Below, piece after piece: positions 53,673-62,148 of a stretch of DNA of 64,000 nucleotides. This DNA comes from Melioribacter roseus (GTDB taxonomy: Bacteria > Bacteroidota > Ignavibacteria > Ignavibacteriales > Melioribacteraceae), in NCBI GenBank assembly GCA_020724265.1, contig DYHH01000017.1, positions 1-64,000 of the forward strand, written 5' to 3'. A program made the translations under genes and the position numbers. Under the pieces are notes generated by a model. It was not told the DNA's origin. It worked only from the letters and a program-made list of their open reading frames with translations, and ran no database searches. Position 1 is the stretch's first letter, and each line of letters opens with the position of its first letter.

Positions 53673-55289
53673 TTGGGAGTTTTCTGGGTTATTCTTTCTT
53701 TAAGAATCTTAGGTATTATAGTCCTCATTATTATTATTCTATTTATTCCGAGTTTAGCAATCCTTATATTTATAATACATCAACTTGGCGGACGGATGAA
53801 AGACATCGACGTAATCAAAGACCTTCACAAAAAAAAGCAAACGCAAAGCATATTAAAATATCTCTCAGAAAAAAAAGAATCGGTAAAGTCCTTACAAAAG
53901 GTACTTTTTGAACTTGGCTTCGGAAGAGAACTTAAATGGGATATGTACGGAGCAGACGGTGATTACGGAAATTGTACGGTGACGGCAGTTGATACTTTTT
54001 GCAGTTATAACAAAATTAAAGCGAGCGGTCGTGCAGTATCTGGTAAAACAGCTGAAAGAATAATTTATCTTTATGGACTAATTGATAATCTAAAAATTAT
54101 TAATGAAGCGGTTCAACAAGGTGAAATTGAAACAAGAATCAAACAAAAAGGAAGATACAAAACAGGTATAGCGGCTTTGCAAACATTACTTGCAGAACTT
54201 GGCTACACACGTCAATTGAAGTGGAATAAATACGGAGCAGACGGTGATTTTGGAAATTGTACAACCGCAGCATTAAAAAATTATGCAGAAGATGAAGGTT
54301 ATTTAGATTCCGGTGAAACTCTTACAGACAAACTTGCCGAATCAATTTTACAAAAATTCAAACCATACTTTGGTTCTGAATTTTTAAGAACAACTATTAA
54401 GGCACATGGATTATCTCAAACATTATCCGGTAAAAATATTATTATCTCCGACGGCTCATTAAGCTGGACTTTCAGAAAATATCAAAAAGGTTTATTTACA
54501 TACGGAAAGAACAGACCCAAAGATTTTATCGAATCACATTTTTCATCGCTTCCGAATTTAGGATTAACAAAATCCGCAATTAATGTTATGTTGTCCGTTT
54601 CCGAAAACGAAGGAAACCTGGATGCCGTAAACACATGGGATAATGCTCACCTTTCTTTCGGAATGTTTCAATGGACACTTGGAACAGCAACTAATCCCGG
54701 TGAGCTTCCTGCCCTTCTTAATAAAATAAAAACGAAAGCACCGGCAATATTTCAAAAATATTTTCTTGATTACGGACTTGATATTTTCCAAGCTAATGAA
54801 ACAACGGGATTTCTTAAGTGGGATGGTCAGCAGATTATAACTACATCAAAAAAAGAATTAATGAGAGATCCCGTATGGGCATTTAGATTTTGGAAAGCGG
54901 GTCAAGATGAATTAGTTATGGCGATTGAAGTTGAACATGCTTATTCAAGAATAAAAACTTTTTATAAATCGAACAGCTACAAAGTTGAAAATTATTTTAT
55001 TTCTGATTTAGTTACTTCGGAATATGGAGTTGCATTATTGTTGGATAATCATGTAAATCGTCCGGGTTATTTAGTTGATACATTGGCGAAAGCCATGAAA
55101 AATACCGGGTTAACTAATCCGAACACTTGGGGTACTGGGGAGGAAAAAATATTTTTGGACGAGTACCTTATTGTAAGAAAAACTTTTGGAAGGTATCCCA
55201 TGACGGATTCTGACGGAAGAGCATTGGTAACAAAAAGATATTTAACAAACGGGATTATTTCCGGTACAAAAGACAGTTTTAAAATATAA
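53673..55289 (+). CDS. Membrane-anchored protein with two peptidoglycan-binding-like repeats and a lysozyme-like C-terminal domain
   Basis: Up to 538 residues. A very hydrophobic N-terminal span (about residues 4-36) is followed by two related repeats of about 65 residues: LQKVLFELGFGRELKWDMYG at about 75 and LQTLLAELGYTRQLKWNKYG at about 168, each followed by ADGD(Y/F)GNCT. This is the core of peptidoglycan-binding type 1 domains. The C-terminal 250 residues contain SVSENEGNLDAVNTWDNAHL followed by SFGMFQWTLGT, a Glu-Asp arrangement reminiscent of lysozyme/chitosanase-like glycosidases. The start is uncertain: TTG at 53673 keeps the membrane anchor, while ATG at 53796 (after GGCGGACGG) would lose it and leave a protein without export signal. 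It overlaps the convergent PD40 gene end by 11 bases. Confidence 0.65.
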   Translation: MGVFWVILSLRILGIIVLIIIILFIPSLAILIFIIHQLGGRMKDIDVIKDLHKKKQTQSILKYLSEKKESVKSLQKVLFELGFGRELKWDMYGADGDYGNCTVTAVDTFCSYNKIKASGRAVSGKTAERIIYLYGLIDNLKIINEAVQQGEIETRIKQKGRYKTGIAALQTLLAELGYTRQLKWNKYGADGDFGNCTTAALKNYAEDEGYLDSGETLTDKLAESILQKFKPYFGSEFLRTTIKAHGLSQTLSGKNIIISDGSLSWTFRKYQKGLFTYGKNRPKDFIESHFSSLPNLGLTKSAINVMLSVSENEGNLDAVNTWDNAHLSFGMFQWTLGTATNPGELPALLNKIKTKAPAIFQKYFLDYGLDIFQANETTGFLKWDGQQIITTSKKELMRDPVWAFRFWKAGQDELVMAIEVEHAYSRIKTFYKSNSYKVENYFISDLVTSEYGVALLLDNHVNRPGYLVDTLAKAMKNTGLTNPNTWGTGEEKIFLDEYLIVRKTFGRYPMTDSDGRALVTKRYLTNGIISGTKDSFKI

Positions 55290-56277
55290 TTTCATTTAGT
55301 GAGTCGGCAATAAACCAATAAACCAAGCTTCTCCCCCCTTCGGGAAGATAAATATATGTAAACGGGTCTCTTGTGTCCGGGGATTTCTCTTGATAGAAAT
55401 GTTCGCCGCCCGTTATTAACCGGGTAAAAAACAAAAAATTGTTATCATAACTTAAGTAAGGAGAATATTCATATTCATTTGTGTTGATGTTTATCCCTAA
55501 ATTAACCGGGTCTTTCCAATTACCGGAATCATCTTTTTCAGAAAAATATATATCTCCGCTGCCGTACCCACCGGGTCTATCGGAAACGAATAAAATTTTG
55601 TTTTCATTCTTAAAGATATACGGATCAAAATCGCGGTACTTTGAGTTAATAGGACTTTCTAATTTTTGGGGTTCGGAATATTTTGTGTTTTTTAATTCTG
55701 CGTAATAAATATTCCAATATCCATCGGATTCATCACGCGCAGATGCAAAAAAGATTGTTCCGTTTTCAGAAACAGACGGAGAGTATTCATCTTCTATTGA
55801 ATTAATCTCATTAATAAAAACCGGCTCGCCCCAAAGACTGTCTGCTCTTTCAACGTACCAAATATTATAATCGTAATAATACTCATCTGTGTTAGGAGCG
55901 GGTCTATCCGATACAAAATAAAGCCGGTTATTATCATAACTAATAAACGGATCTGAATCATTAAACACACCGGAAAAAGATGCCGGAGTTGGTAAAGACC
56001 AAAAATCATTTTTAAGATGGGAGACAAATATTGTTGATGAGTCTGTATCTAATGTTGTTCGTGTAAAATAAAACTCCTTTCCATCGCGGGAAAAAGTAAC
56101 ATTCTGAATTGAATGCAGATCATTAACCAAACCATCAAGAAAAATTTCGGCTTTTGTAAATGGGAATGGTTCTCCTAAGTATTCATCACTCAGTAAAGTT
56201 AAATTGAGTAATTCTTTTTTTTCTTCGGACGAGCATGCAGAGAAAAATATTAGCAAAATAAAAAGGATTACTATCAT
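55279..56277 (-). CDS. PD40 beta-propeller lipoprotein, copy 2
   Basis: A 332-residue lipoprotein with lipobox IFFSAC and TolB/WD40-like PD40 blades: VTFSRDGKEFYFTR, DPFISYDNNRLYFVSDRP, SPSVSENGTIFFAS, DPYIFKNENKILFVSDRPGG, SPYLSYDNNFLFFTR. I chose the ATG at 56277 because it gives a clean lipoprotein signal and starts two bases after the upstream gene stop; a longer in-frame start at 56316 overlaps that gene. It is a paralogue of the gene before it and may bind a glycan or protein at the cell surface. No known partner can be named. Confidence 0.8.
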   Translation of the reverse strand: MIVILFILLIFFSACSSEEKKELLNLTLLSDEYLGEPFPFTKAEIFLDGLVNDLHSIQNVTFSRDGKEFYFTRTTLDTDSSTIFVSHLKNDFWSLPTPASFSGVFNDSDPFISYDNNRLYFVSDRPAPNTDEYYYDYNIWYVERADSLWGEPVFINEINSIEDEYSPSVSENGTIFFASARDESDGYWNIYYAELKNTKYSEPQKLESPINSKYRDFDPYIFKNENKILFVSDRPGGYGSGDIYFSEKDDSGNWKDPVNLGININTNEYEYSPYLSYDNNFLFFTRLITGGEHFYQEKSPDTRDPFTYIYLPEGGRSLVYWFIADSLNEIIF

Positions 56278-56279
56278 TT

Positions 56280-57284
56280 CTATTTTAGATTGTGAATAAC
56301 TTCTGTGCTTACCCAATATATATCTCCGTTTCCGTTTAATGGATTGTTAAATTCTCTTAACAATTGTTCGTATGAAGTTTTTGTTTCATAATCTCTCGAT
56401 AAAAGACGATTGCTTGTAAAGAAAAGAAATTTTCCGTCGGGTGTGATTGATGGAGAATAATCGAGATAACGCGAGTTTACATTTTCACCAAGATTTCTTG
56501 GTCTGCTCCACGTTTGATCATCTTTTTTAAAACAGACCCAAAGATCACCACGCCCAAAACCTGCACCGAATCCGGCAGTAGTATAAACCAAATATGAACC
56601 GTCCGGGGCAATAAAAGAGTTAAACTCTTCGTTAATCGAATTAACGGAATCACCCAAGTTTTCGTATTCTAAAAAGGCACCATCAACAAAGTGTGAAACA
56701 AAAATATCTTCCTTGCCTAATGATTTGTGATTATCGGAAGTAAAATATAAATCACCGCTTTCAGTTAACGACGGGTAAAATTCATTTGCTTCGGTATTTA
56801 CTTCGGGACCAAGCACAATCGGTTCGCCCCAACTGCCGTCATTCAATCTTTCGGAATACCAAATATCATAATCCTTCGGTTCGCTTCCTTCAACCGGTCT
56901 GTTTGAGGCAAAGAACAATTTCTTTCCATCGAGAGTTATAAAGGGTTCAATATCACTATAAATTCCGGAGAAAGAAACTACTCTTGGCAGAGTCCATCTT
57001 CCGTTAATTTGTTTAGTACTTACAATTATCCCCTTATTATTTTGAAAAACAGAGTAGTAAAACTCTGAACCATCGGGATAAAATGCAGCATCTCGTTCAT
57101 ACATGCCGGTTGAAATAACTCCGGGTGCAAATACTTCAGCATTGGTAGTTGGTAAAGGTTGTCCCATATATTCCCCGAATAGGTTCGTAAATCTTTTCGG
57201 GTTATCGGGAATTTCTTTTGTGCACGAAGAAAATAAAAGTAAACCTGTCATCGCGAAAAAAATAATTTTCAAAATATATCTCAT
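56280..57284 (-). CDS. PD40 beta-propeller lipoprotein, copy 1
   Basis: A 334-residue lipoprotein (lipobox LLFSSC, Cys about residue 21) with PD40 blades: AAFYPDGSEFYYSVF, EPFITLDGKKLFFASNRP, YPSLTESGDLYFTSDN, SFIAPDGSYLVYTT, SPSITPDGKFLFFTSNR. The start of the mature protein (LFGEYMGQPLPTTNAEVFAPG) aligns with the same stretch in the following gene (EYLGEPFPFTKAEIFLDG), showing a tandem duplication. It lies three bases after the M1 peptidase gene, so peptidase and both propellers form one operon. Confidence 0.8.
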   Translation of the reverse strand: MRYILKIIFFAMTGLLLFSSCTKEIPDNPKRFTNLFGEYMGQPLPTTNAEVFAPGVISTGMYERDAAFYPDGSEFYYSVFQNNKGIIVSTKQINGRWTLPRVVSFSGIYSDIEPFITLDGKKLFFASNRPVEGSEPKDYDIWYSERLNDGSWGEPIVLGPEVNTEANEFYPSLTESGDLYFTSDNHKSLGKEDIFVSHFVDGAFLEYENLGDSVNSINEEFNSFIAPDGSYLVYTTAGFGAGFGRGDLWVCFKKDDQTWSRPRNLGENVNSRYLDYSPSITPDGKFLFFTSNRLLSRDYETKTSYEQLLREFNNPLNGNGDIYWVSTEVIHNLK

Positions 57285-57287
57285 TGC

Positions 57288-58937
57288 TTAAAATCCTTTT
57301 TTAGAATATGTTTTAATTTTTATTTCACTTTTTGTAATCCAATTATCAGGATCAATTTGGGGAGTTATCAAATTAGGGAAAGTAATTTTTCCTTTCCCGA
57401 TTTTCATATTTATTTCCTTTTGATTGTTCCCCAAAAGAACTTCAACCGGCATTTCAAATATTGATCCGTCGGGTGTTATCCACTCCAAATTAAGTTCACT
57501 TTCATAATCTTTTTCTATTAGTACAGCATCAAGTTTCGGAAGTTTCGCATTCTTAAGATAAACATCAAACAACCAAGTCAATTTTTTTCCGGAGATTTCC
57601 TCAGCTTGTTTAATTAAGTCTTCTGTAGATACAAAACGGCATTGCGAACCGTCGGTTATTCTTTCAATTTCTTCATTGGGATAAGCCCATCTTCGTAAAA
57701 TTTTAAAGAATGTTTCATCACCCAAATAATATCTCAATGTATGAACAAACCAAGCTCCCTTATTATAAATATCGGGATGATATGCTTCGCTTGCGGGAAT
57801 GCTTCCTTCAAGTAGAACAGGTTTAATGTTCATAAATCTGTTTATTGTTTTCATATAATCATGAAGCCCCGATTTACCATGAAGTTCTTCGGTATAGAGA
57901 GCCTGCATATAAGTTCCGATCCCTTCATGGATCCAGAAGTCGCGCCAATCTTTTGCGGTAATTAAATTACCCCACCATTCGTGGGATAGTTCATGATGAT
58001 GAAGCCAGTCAAAACCGAACTCATTATTTTTATATCCGTTGCCGTAAGCGATTATTGTTTGATGCTCCATTCCCAAATAAGGAGTTTCTGCAATTCCGTA
58101 TTTATCAGCTCTGAATGGATACGGTCCGCAATATTTTTCATAAAATCTAATATGATCTAAAAACTGCAGGGTGAATACTTTCGCCGTATCATAACTTTCC
58201 GGCAGTACATAAAACATTACCGGGAATTCCTCGCCGGTTATACTTGTAAAAGTATGTTCAATTAATTTAAATGGAGCTAACGTTATGTTTATGTTATAAT
58301 TATTGATTGGTGTTGATACAAACCAGTGAGTTGTTTTTGTTCCGTCATTATTTACCACTTCGCTAATAAGTTTTCCGTTTGAAGCACATGTTAAATTATC
58401 CGGTGCGGTTATTATTATTGAAACAGAATCCGGTTCATCTGATGGATGATCTTTACATGGAAACCAAATATCAGCTCCACCACCTTGACAGGCTAAGCCA
58501 ATCCAATGCGAACCGTCTTTAGTTTTCTTCCATACAAATCCATCATCCCAGGGCGGCATTTTTGCTTCGCGGGGAATTCCTTCATACAATATCGTAGCTT
58601 CTAAAATATCACCAACCTGCACTTTCTCGATAGAGATTTTTATTAATCCGTTTTCGTGTTCGAAAGGTTTTGCTTCGTTGTCGATCAGTATTTGTTTTAT
58701 GCTATAGACATTATCAAGATGGAGAACAAAAAAATCAATAAGCGAAAGAACTTCGGCAACAATTAGTGTTGAGCCGGAAATAAACTTTTTATCCGGATCA
58801 ATATTTAGATCAAGTTCATAAAATTTCACATCATAAGCGGCTTGTTCGGGAAGAATTGGTCCTCCGGAATCTTGAGTGCCGAATTGAGCAAATATTACCG
58901 ATGAAAAAAGATAAAAGATGGCGAGAAAAATTTTCAT
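57288..58937 (-). CDS. Secreted M1-family aminopeptidase
   Basis: A 549-residue M1 metallopeptidase with a signal peptide (KIFLAIFYLFSSVIFAQ). The exopeptidase motif is GMEHQTIIAYG (about residues 289-299), and the zinc site is HELSHEWWGNLITAKDW with the third ligand in FWIHEGIGTYM (about 315-340). The downstream catalytic Tyr is probably in the YNKGAWFVHTLRYYLG region. It heads an operon with two PD40 lipoproteins. Its upstream gap carries the gene-less inverted heptamer arrays. It is unlike the first M1 protein in layout. Confidence 0.92.
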   Translation of the reverse strand: MKIFLAIFYLFSSVIFAQFGTQDSGGPILPEQAAYDVKFYELDLNIDPDKKFISGSTLIVAEVLSLIDFFVLHLDNVYSIKQILIDNEAKPFEHENGLIKISIEKVQVGDILEATILYEGIPREAKMPPWDDGFVWKKTKDGSHWIGLACQGGGADIWFPCKDHPSDEPDSVSIIITAPDNLTCASNGKLISEVVNNDGTKTTHWFVSTPINNYNINITLAPFKLIEHTFTSITGEEFPVMFYVLPESYDTAKVFTLQFLDHIRFYEKYCGPYPFRADKYGIAETPYLGMEHQTIIAYGNGYKNNEFGFDWLHHHELSHEWWGNLITAKDWRDFWIHEGIGTYMQALYTEELHGKSGLHDYMKTINRFMNIKPVLLEGSIPASEAYHPDIYNKGAWFVHTLRYYLGDETFFKILRRWAYPNEEIERITDGSQCRFVSTEDLIKQAEEISGKKLTWLFDVYLKNAKLPKLDAVLIEKDYESELNLEWITPDGSIFEMPVEVLLGNNQKEINMKIGKGKITFPNLITPQIDPDNWITKSEIKIKTYSKKGF

Positions 58938-58968
58938 ATAAGCAACGAGATTATTTTTTCTAAAATAC

Positions 58969-59095
58969 TAAATCCTAATTTCGAAATCCTAAACAAATTC
59001 GAAGTACCAAATACTAATATTCAACCTCAATTAATCGTCGCAATTTTTGGCTTTTTGAATTTAGAATTTGTTTAGAGATTAGGATTTCGGAATTA
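58969..59095. repeat. Gene-less inverted heptamer array pair
   Basis: Left arm 58969-58996: TAAATCC, TAATTTC, GAAATCC, TAAACAA. Right arm 59068-59095, read on the minus strand: TAATTCC, GAAATCC, TAATCTC, TAAACAA. Arms are inverted, four units each, separated by 71 bases without a gene. The units and their order match the arms of cassette B at 60661-61156, so this appears to be an empty relative of it. Confidence 0.85.
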
Positions 59096-59105
59096 GTGCT
59101 TCTTC

Positions 59106-59603
59106 TTAGATGCACTTAAAGTGCTCAAACGGTTGTTGACATGAGTTGCAGTAATGAAGTGATTTACATGCTGTTGATCCGAATTGTGAAGTAAGTTTTG
59201 TCTCTCTTGAATTGCAGTATGGGCATTCAATTGGTTTTGTAATTAGATCACGATAAAATTCGTTTTCGGCTTTTCCTTCGGGTGGAGCAATTCCGTATTC
59301 TTTTAATTTTCTTTTTGCTTCATCTGTTAACAAGTCTGTTGACCATGCTGGAGTAAATATTTTTTGTACCGAGATATTCTCAATACCATTTGATTTAAGT
59401 TCGGAAACAATATCATCCTCGATTGCTTTCATAGCTGGGCAGCCCGAATATGTAGGCGTGATCTTTACTACAAGTTCATTATCGATAAATTCAACATCAC
59501 GAACAATTCCCATTTCAACGATATTAATAACCGGAATTTCGGGATCGGGTATGTTCTTAAGAATATTTTTGATTTCTTGTAAATGTAGGTTAAGGTTTAC
59601 CAT
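59106..59603 (-). CDS. paaD: PaaD: phenylacetyl-CoA epoxidase assembly subunit
   Basis: A 165-residue protein with an N-terminal MIP18/DUF59 Fe-S assembly domain (IPDPEIPVINIVEMGIV, TPTYSGCPAMKAIEDDIV) and a C-terminal zinc-ribbon-like region with CPYCNSRETK, CKSLHYCNSC and the final C. PaaD is required for a functional epoxidase, probably for iron centre maturation of PaaA or PaaE. It overlaps paaC by seven bases. No paaE follows, unlike the common paaABCDE order. Confidence 0.94.
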   Translation of the reverse strand: MVNLNLHLQEIKNILKNIPDPEIPVINIVEMGIVRDVEFIDNELVVKITPTYSGCPAMKAIEDDIVSELKSNGIENISVQKIFTPAWSTDLLTDEAKRKLKEYGIAPPEGKAENEFYRDLITKPIECPYCNSRETKLTSQFGSTACKSLHYCNSCQQPFEHFKCI

Positions 59604-60376
59604 TTTGCACCCGGATGTGAACGTGCAACAATCTGCATTTCAGCTAATATATGTCCAAGATATTCTGTATGATCACCGTTTCTTCCACTTCGTAAATTTG
59701 TATTGGAATCATCGGGAATTTTAAGAGTTGCTTCAGTTAATGCAGATTCAATTACTTCTTTCCATTTCTGTTCAACTGATTTCGTTGAAGGAATAATTCC
59801 TTCTTGTATTAATTTTTTGTCGACATCATTTTCAAAAAAGAGTTCTCCTGTGAACATCCACAAATCATTAATTGCATTTTGAATTTTATTATGACTTTCT
59901 TCTGTTCCGTCTCCCAATCGCAAAACCCATTGCCTGCTATGTCTAAGATGATATTTAACTTCCTTGAGTGCTTTAGCGGCAATCCCCGATAAATCTTCAA
60001 CTATACTTTTCGAAAGTTCATCATATAAATGAACAGCAAAAGCATCAATAAAAAATTGTCTGGTAATTGTGTAAGCGAAATCAATATTCGGTTGTTCAAC
60101 TAATTGAAGATTTTTAAATTCTGTTTCATCTCTAAAGTATGCTAAATCATCTTCGGTTCTATTATTATTTTCGACTGCTGCTGCAAGAGTTAAAAATGCG
60201 TTAGCCTGACCGATACAATCGAGGGCAATATTAGCAAGAGCAATATCTTCTTCAAGAATTGGTGCATGCCCGCACCATTCGGATAATCTATGACCAAGAA
60301 TTAATCTATCGTCGCCGAGTCGAAGTAAATATTCAAACAAATCTGCTTTTATTTCATTTTTGATCTCGTTCATCAC
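59597..60376 (-). CDS. paaC: PaaC: phenylacetyl-CoA epoxidase structural subunit
   Basis: A 259-residue ferritin-like helical subunit that pairs with PaaA in the epoxidase core. The family opening YLLRLGDDRLILGHRLSEWCGHAPILEEDIALANIALD (residues about 16-53), the YFRDETEFKNLQLVEQPN stretch and RQWVLRLGDGTEESHNKIQ are diagnostic. PaaC lacks the di-iron site and acts structurally. It overlaps paaB by four bases and paaD by seven, so the block is translationally coupled. Confidence 0.95.
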   Translation of the reverse strand: MMNEIKNEIKADLFEYLLRLGDDRLILGHRLSEWCGHAPILEEDIALANIALDCIGQANAFLTLAAAVENNNRTEDDLAYFRDETEFKNLQLVEQPNIDFAYTITRQFFIDAFAVHLYDELSKSIVEDLSGIAAKALKEVKYHLRHSRQWVLRLGDGTEESHNKIQNAINDLWMFTGELFFENDVDKKLIQEGIIPSTKSVEQKWKEVIESALTEATLKIPDDSNTNLRSGRNGDHTEYLGHILAEMQIVARSHPGAKW

Positions 60377-60657
60377 ATTCCCCTAACACCTTTCGGAACA
60401 GAATAAAATTGCGGATGTCGATAAGCTTTGTCGTTTCCGGGTTCAAAGAATGGACCGCTGTCGCTTGGACTTGATGCAACAATCGCATCGGAAGGAACTA
60501 TCCAAAGACTGACGGCTTCGCCTCTGCGGGTATAAACATCACGTGCATTTTGTAGTGCGGTTTCGGCATCGGGGGCATGTACACTTCCGGCATGTTCATG
60601 CGAAGCACCCGTTTTTGATTGTGTAAATACTTCCCAGAGTTTTCCTTGATCGCTCAT
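60373..60657 (-). CDS. paaB: PaaB: phenylacetyl-CoA epoxidase subunit
   Basis: A 94-residue small subunit of the ring epoxidase. LWEVFTQSKTGASHEHAGSVH, DAETALQNARDVYTRRGEAVSLWIVPS and the proline-rich end are the PaaB pattern. Its ATG lies four bases past the cassette B left array; the array itself supplies an AGGA seven bases before the ATG, which may now act as the ribosome binding site. The insertion of the four-helix-bundle gene separates it from paaA. Confidence 0.94.
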   Translation of the reverse strand: MSDQGKLWEVFTQSKTGASHEHAGSVHAPDAETALQNARDVYTRRGEAVSLWIVPSDAIVASSPSDSGPFFEPGNDKAYRHPQFYSVPKGVRGM

Positions 60658-60660
60658 TTT

Positions 60661-60695
60661 TAAATCCTAATTTCTAATTTCGAAATACTAAACAA
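60661..60695. repeat. Left heptamer array of cassette B
   Basis: Five tandem heptamers: TAAATCC, TAATTTC, TAATTTC, GAAATAC, TAAACAA. They lie directly upstream of paaB and are inverted relative to 61122-61156. The order of units, ending inward with TAAACAA, matches the arms at 58969-59095. Confidence 0.88.
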
Positions 60696-60736
60696 ATTCC
60701 AAATCTAAAATGGGAAATTCAAAACAAGTTAAACAT

Positions 60737-61087
60737 CTATTTTGATTTTTCTAAAATAGCACCAAAAATTTTCATTAATTCTGTTCCTTCTTGAATAAGT
60801 TCATCACGCTCTGTTTCTTGATCTTCATTACACATTATTAAACTTAACCAATAAACAGTTTCTTTTGACTCTTTTCGAGAAATTTTTATTCTCATTAAAA
60901 AATCTTTCTTACTTAATGATTCATTTGCCTCTCTATAATTCGCCCCGATTGAACCTGAAGATCTTGTACACTGTTTTATATCTTCAATATTAACAATATC
61001 CTTTGGAACTCCTCGTAAAAACTTTCTAACATTAGCAGCATACTCAAGCGTTCTATCTTCCCAATCATATTTTTTATTTCCTTTCAT
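60737..61087 (-). CDS. Four-helix-bundle protein, cassette B
   Basis: A 116-residue all-helical protein of the four-helix-bundle family. YDWEDRTLEYAANVRKFL, CTRSSGSIGANYREANESLS and RIKISRKESKETVYWLSLI are the hallmarks of a subfamily distinct from the cassette A protein. It sits between paaA and paaB, an order normally uninterrupted, in the same orientation as the operon and between inverted heptamer arrays. An AAGGA lies about 14 bases before the ATG. The function is unknown; conserved basic residues suggest nucleic acid or protein binding. With cassette A it shows that this protein class recurs in repeat-bounded insertions. Confidence 0.85.
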   Translation of the reverse strand: MKGNKKYDWEDRTLEYAANVRKFLRGVPKDIVNIEDIKQCTRSSGSIGANYREANESLSKKDFLMRIKISRKESKETVYWLSLIMCNEDQETERDELIQEGTELMKIFGAILEKSK

Positions 61088-61121
61088 CAGAGTTTCAAAA
61101 TTCCTTATTAGAATTTAAATA

Positions 61122-61156
61122 TTGTTTCGGATTTAGCGTTTAGAATTTAGGATTTA
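61122..61156. repeat. Right heptamer array of cassette B
   Basis: Read on the minus strand, five heptamers: TAAATCC, TAAATTC, TAAACGC, TAAATCC, GAAACAA. They are inverted against 60661-60695. The outermost unit provides the last two codons (Lys-Ser), and the next unit the stop codon, of paaA, so the insertion point is inside the end of that gene. Confidence 0.88.
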
Positions 61157-62079
61157 CTTTTGTGTTTCTCAGCATAAGCCATCGCGGCTTTTCTTACCCA
61201 AGTTCCATCTTCGTGAGCTTTTCTTCGTGCGCGAAGTCTTTCTTTGTTCATCGGTCCGTTGCCTTTTACAACCTGCCAAAATTCATCCCAATTAATTTTT
61301 CCGAATTCCCAATGTCCGGATTCTTCATTGTATTTAAGATCGGGGTCGGGAATTGTTAAGTTGACTGCTTTTGCTTGTGGAATCGTTAAATCAACAAATC
61401 GTTGACGAAGTTCGTCGTTACTTTTTAATTTAACTTTCCATTTCATCAGTTCGGCGGAGTTTGGAGAATCTTTATCAGGTGGACCGAACATCATTAGTGT
61501 GGGCCACCACCATCGATTCACAGCATCCTGAGCCATTTTCTTTTGTTCAGGGGTTCCGTTAGCTAAAATTGTAATTATTTCATAACCTTGTTTTTTGTGG
61601 AAGTTTTCTTCCTTACAGATTCTTACCATAGCTCGCGAATATGGACCGTATGAACTTTTTGCCAACATAGTTTGATTAACAATCGCCGCACCGTCAACAA
61701 ACCAACCGATTACACCCATATCAGCCCAGGATAAAGTTGGGTAGTTAAAAATACTTGAATACTTTGCTTGTCCGGATAAAAGTTGTTCCAGCAATTCTGC
61801 TCTATCAATCCCTAAAGTTTCAGTGGCACTATAAATATAAAGCCCATGCCCGGCTTCATCTTGAACTTTTGCGAGGAGTGCCATTTTCCTTCTCAAACTC
61901 GGTGCGCGTGTAATCCAATTTCCCTCCGGGAGCATTCCAACGACCTCAGAATGTGCATGCTGACTCATCATTCTAATAAGTTGTTTTCTGTATCTCTCCG
62001 GCATCCAATCTTTTGGTTCTATTATTTCACCGGCGTGAATTCTATCTTCAAATTTTTGTAATAGTTGTTCTTCATTCAT
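61147..62079 (-). CDS. paaA: PaaA: phenylacetyl-CoA epoxidase catalytic subunit
   Basis: A 310-residue di-iron oxygenase subunit that, with PaaC, epoxidises the ring of phenylacetyl-CoA using O2. Ferritin-like ligands are visible: [40 protein letters not shown] (Glu-x-x-His) and [17 protein letters not shown] (Glu-x-x-His). Length equals E. coli PaaA (309). The last residues and stop are encoded by the cassette B repeat array. The gene heads the paaA-[insert]-paaBCD block; upstream is a 69-base gap to the outer-membrane protein gene. Confidence 0.95.
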   Translation of the reverse strand: MNEEQLLQKFEDRIHAGEIIEPKDWMPERYRKQLIRMMSQHAHSEVVGMLPEGNWITRAPSLRRKMALLAKVQDEAGHGLYIYSATETLGIDRAELLEQLLSGQAKYSSIFNYPTLSWADMGVIGWFVDGAAIVNQTMLAKSSYGPYSRAMVRICKEENFHKKQGYEIITILANGTPEQKKMAQDAVNRWWWPTLMMFGPPDKDSPNSAELMKWKVKLKSNDELRQRFVDLTIPQAKAVNLTIPDPDLKYNEESGHWEFGKINWDEFWQVVKGNGPMNKERLRARRKAHEDGTWVRKAAMAYAEKHKSKS

Positions 62080-62148
62080 GGCAATCCCTTTCCCTCTTTA
62101 CATGAATAATATATCACATCTTATTTTAGGATTCAATGCAGGGGGCAA

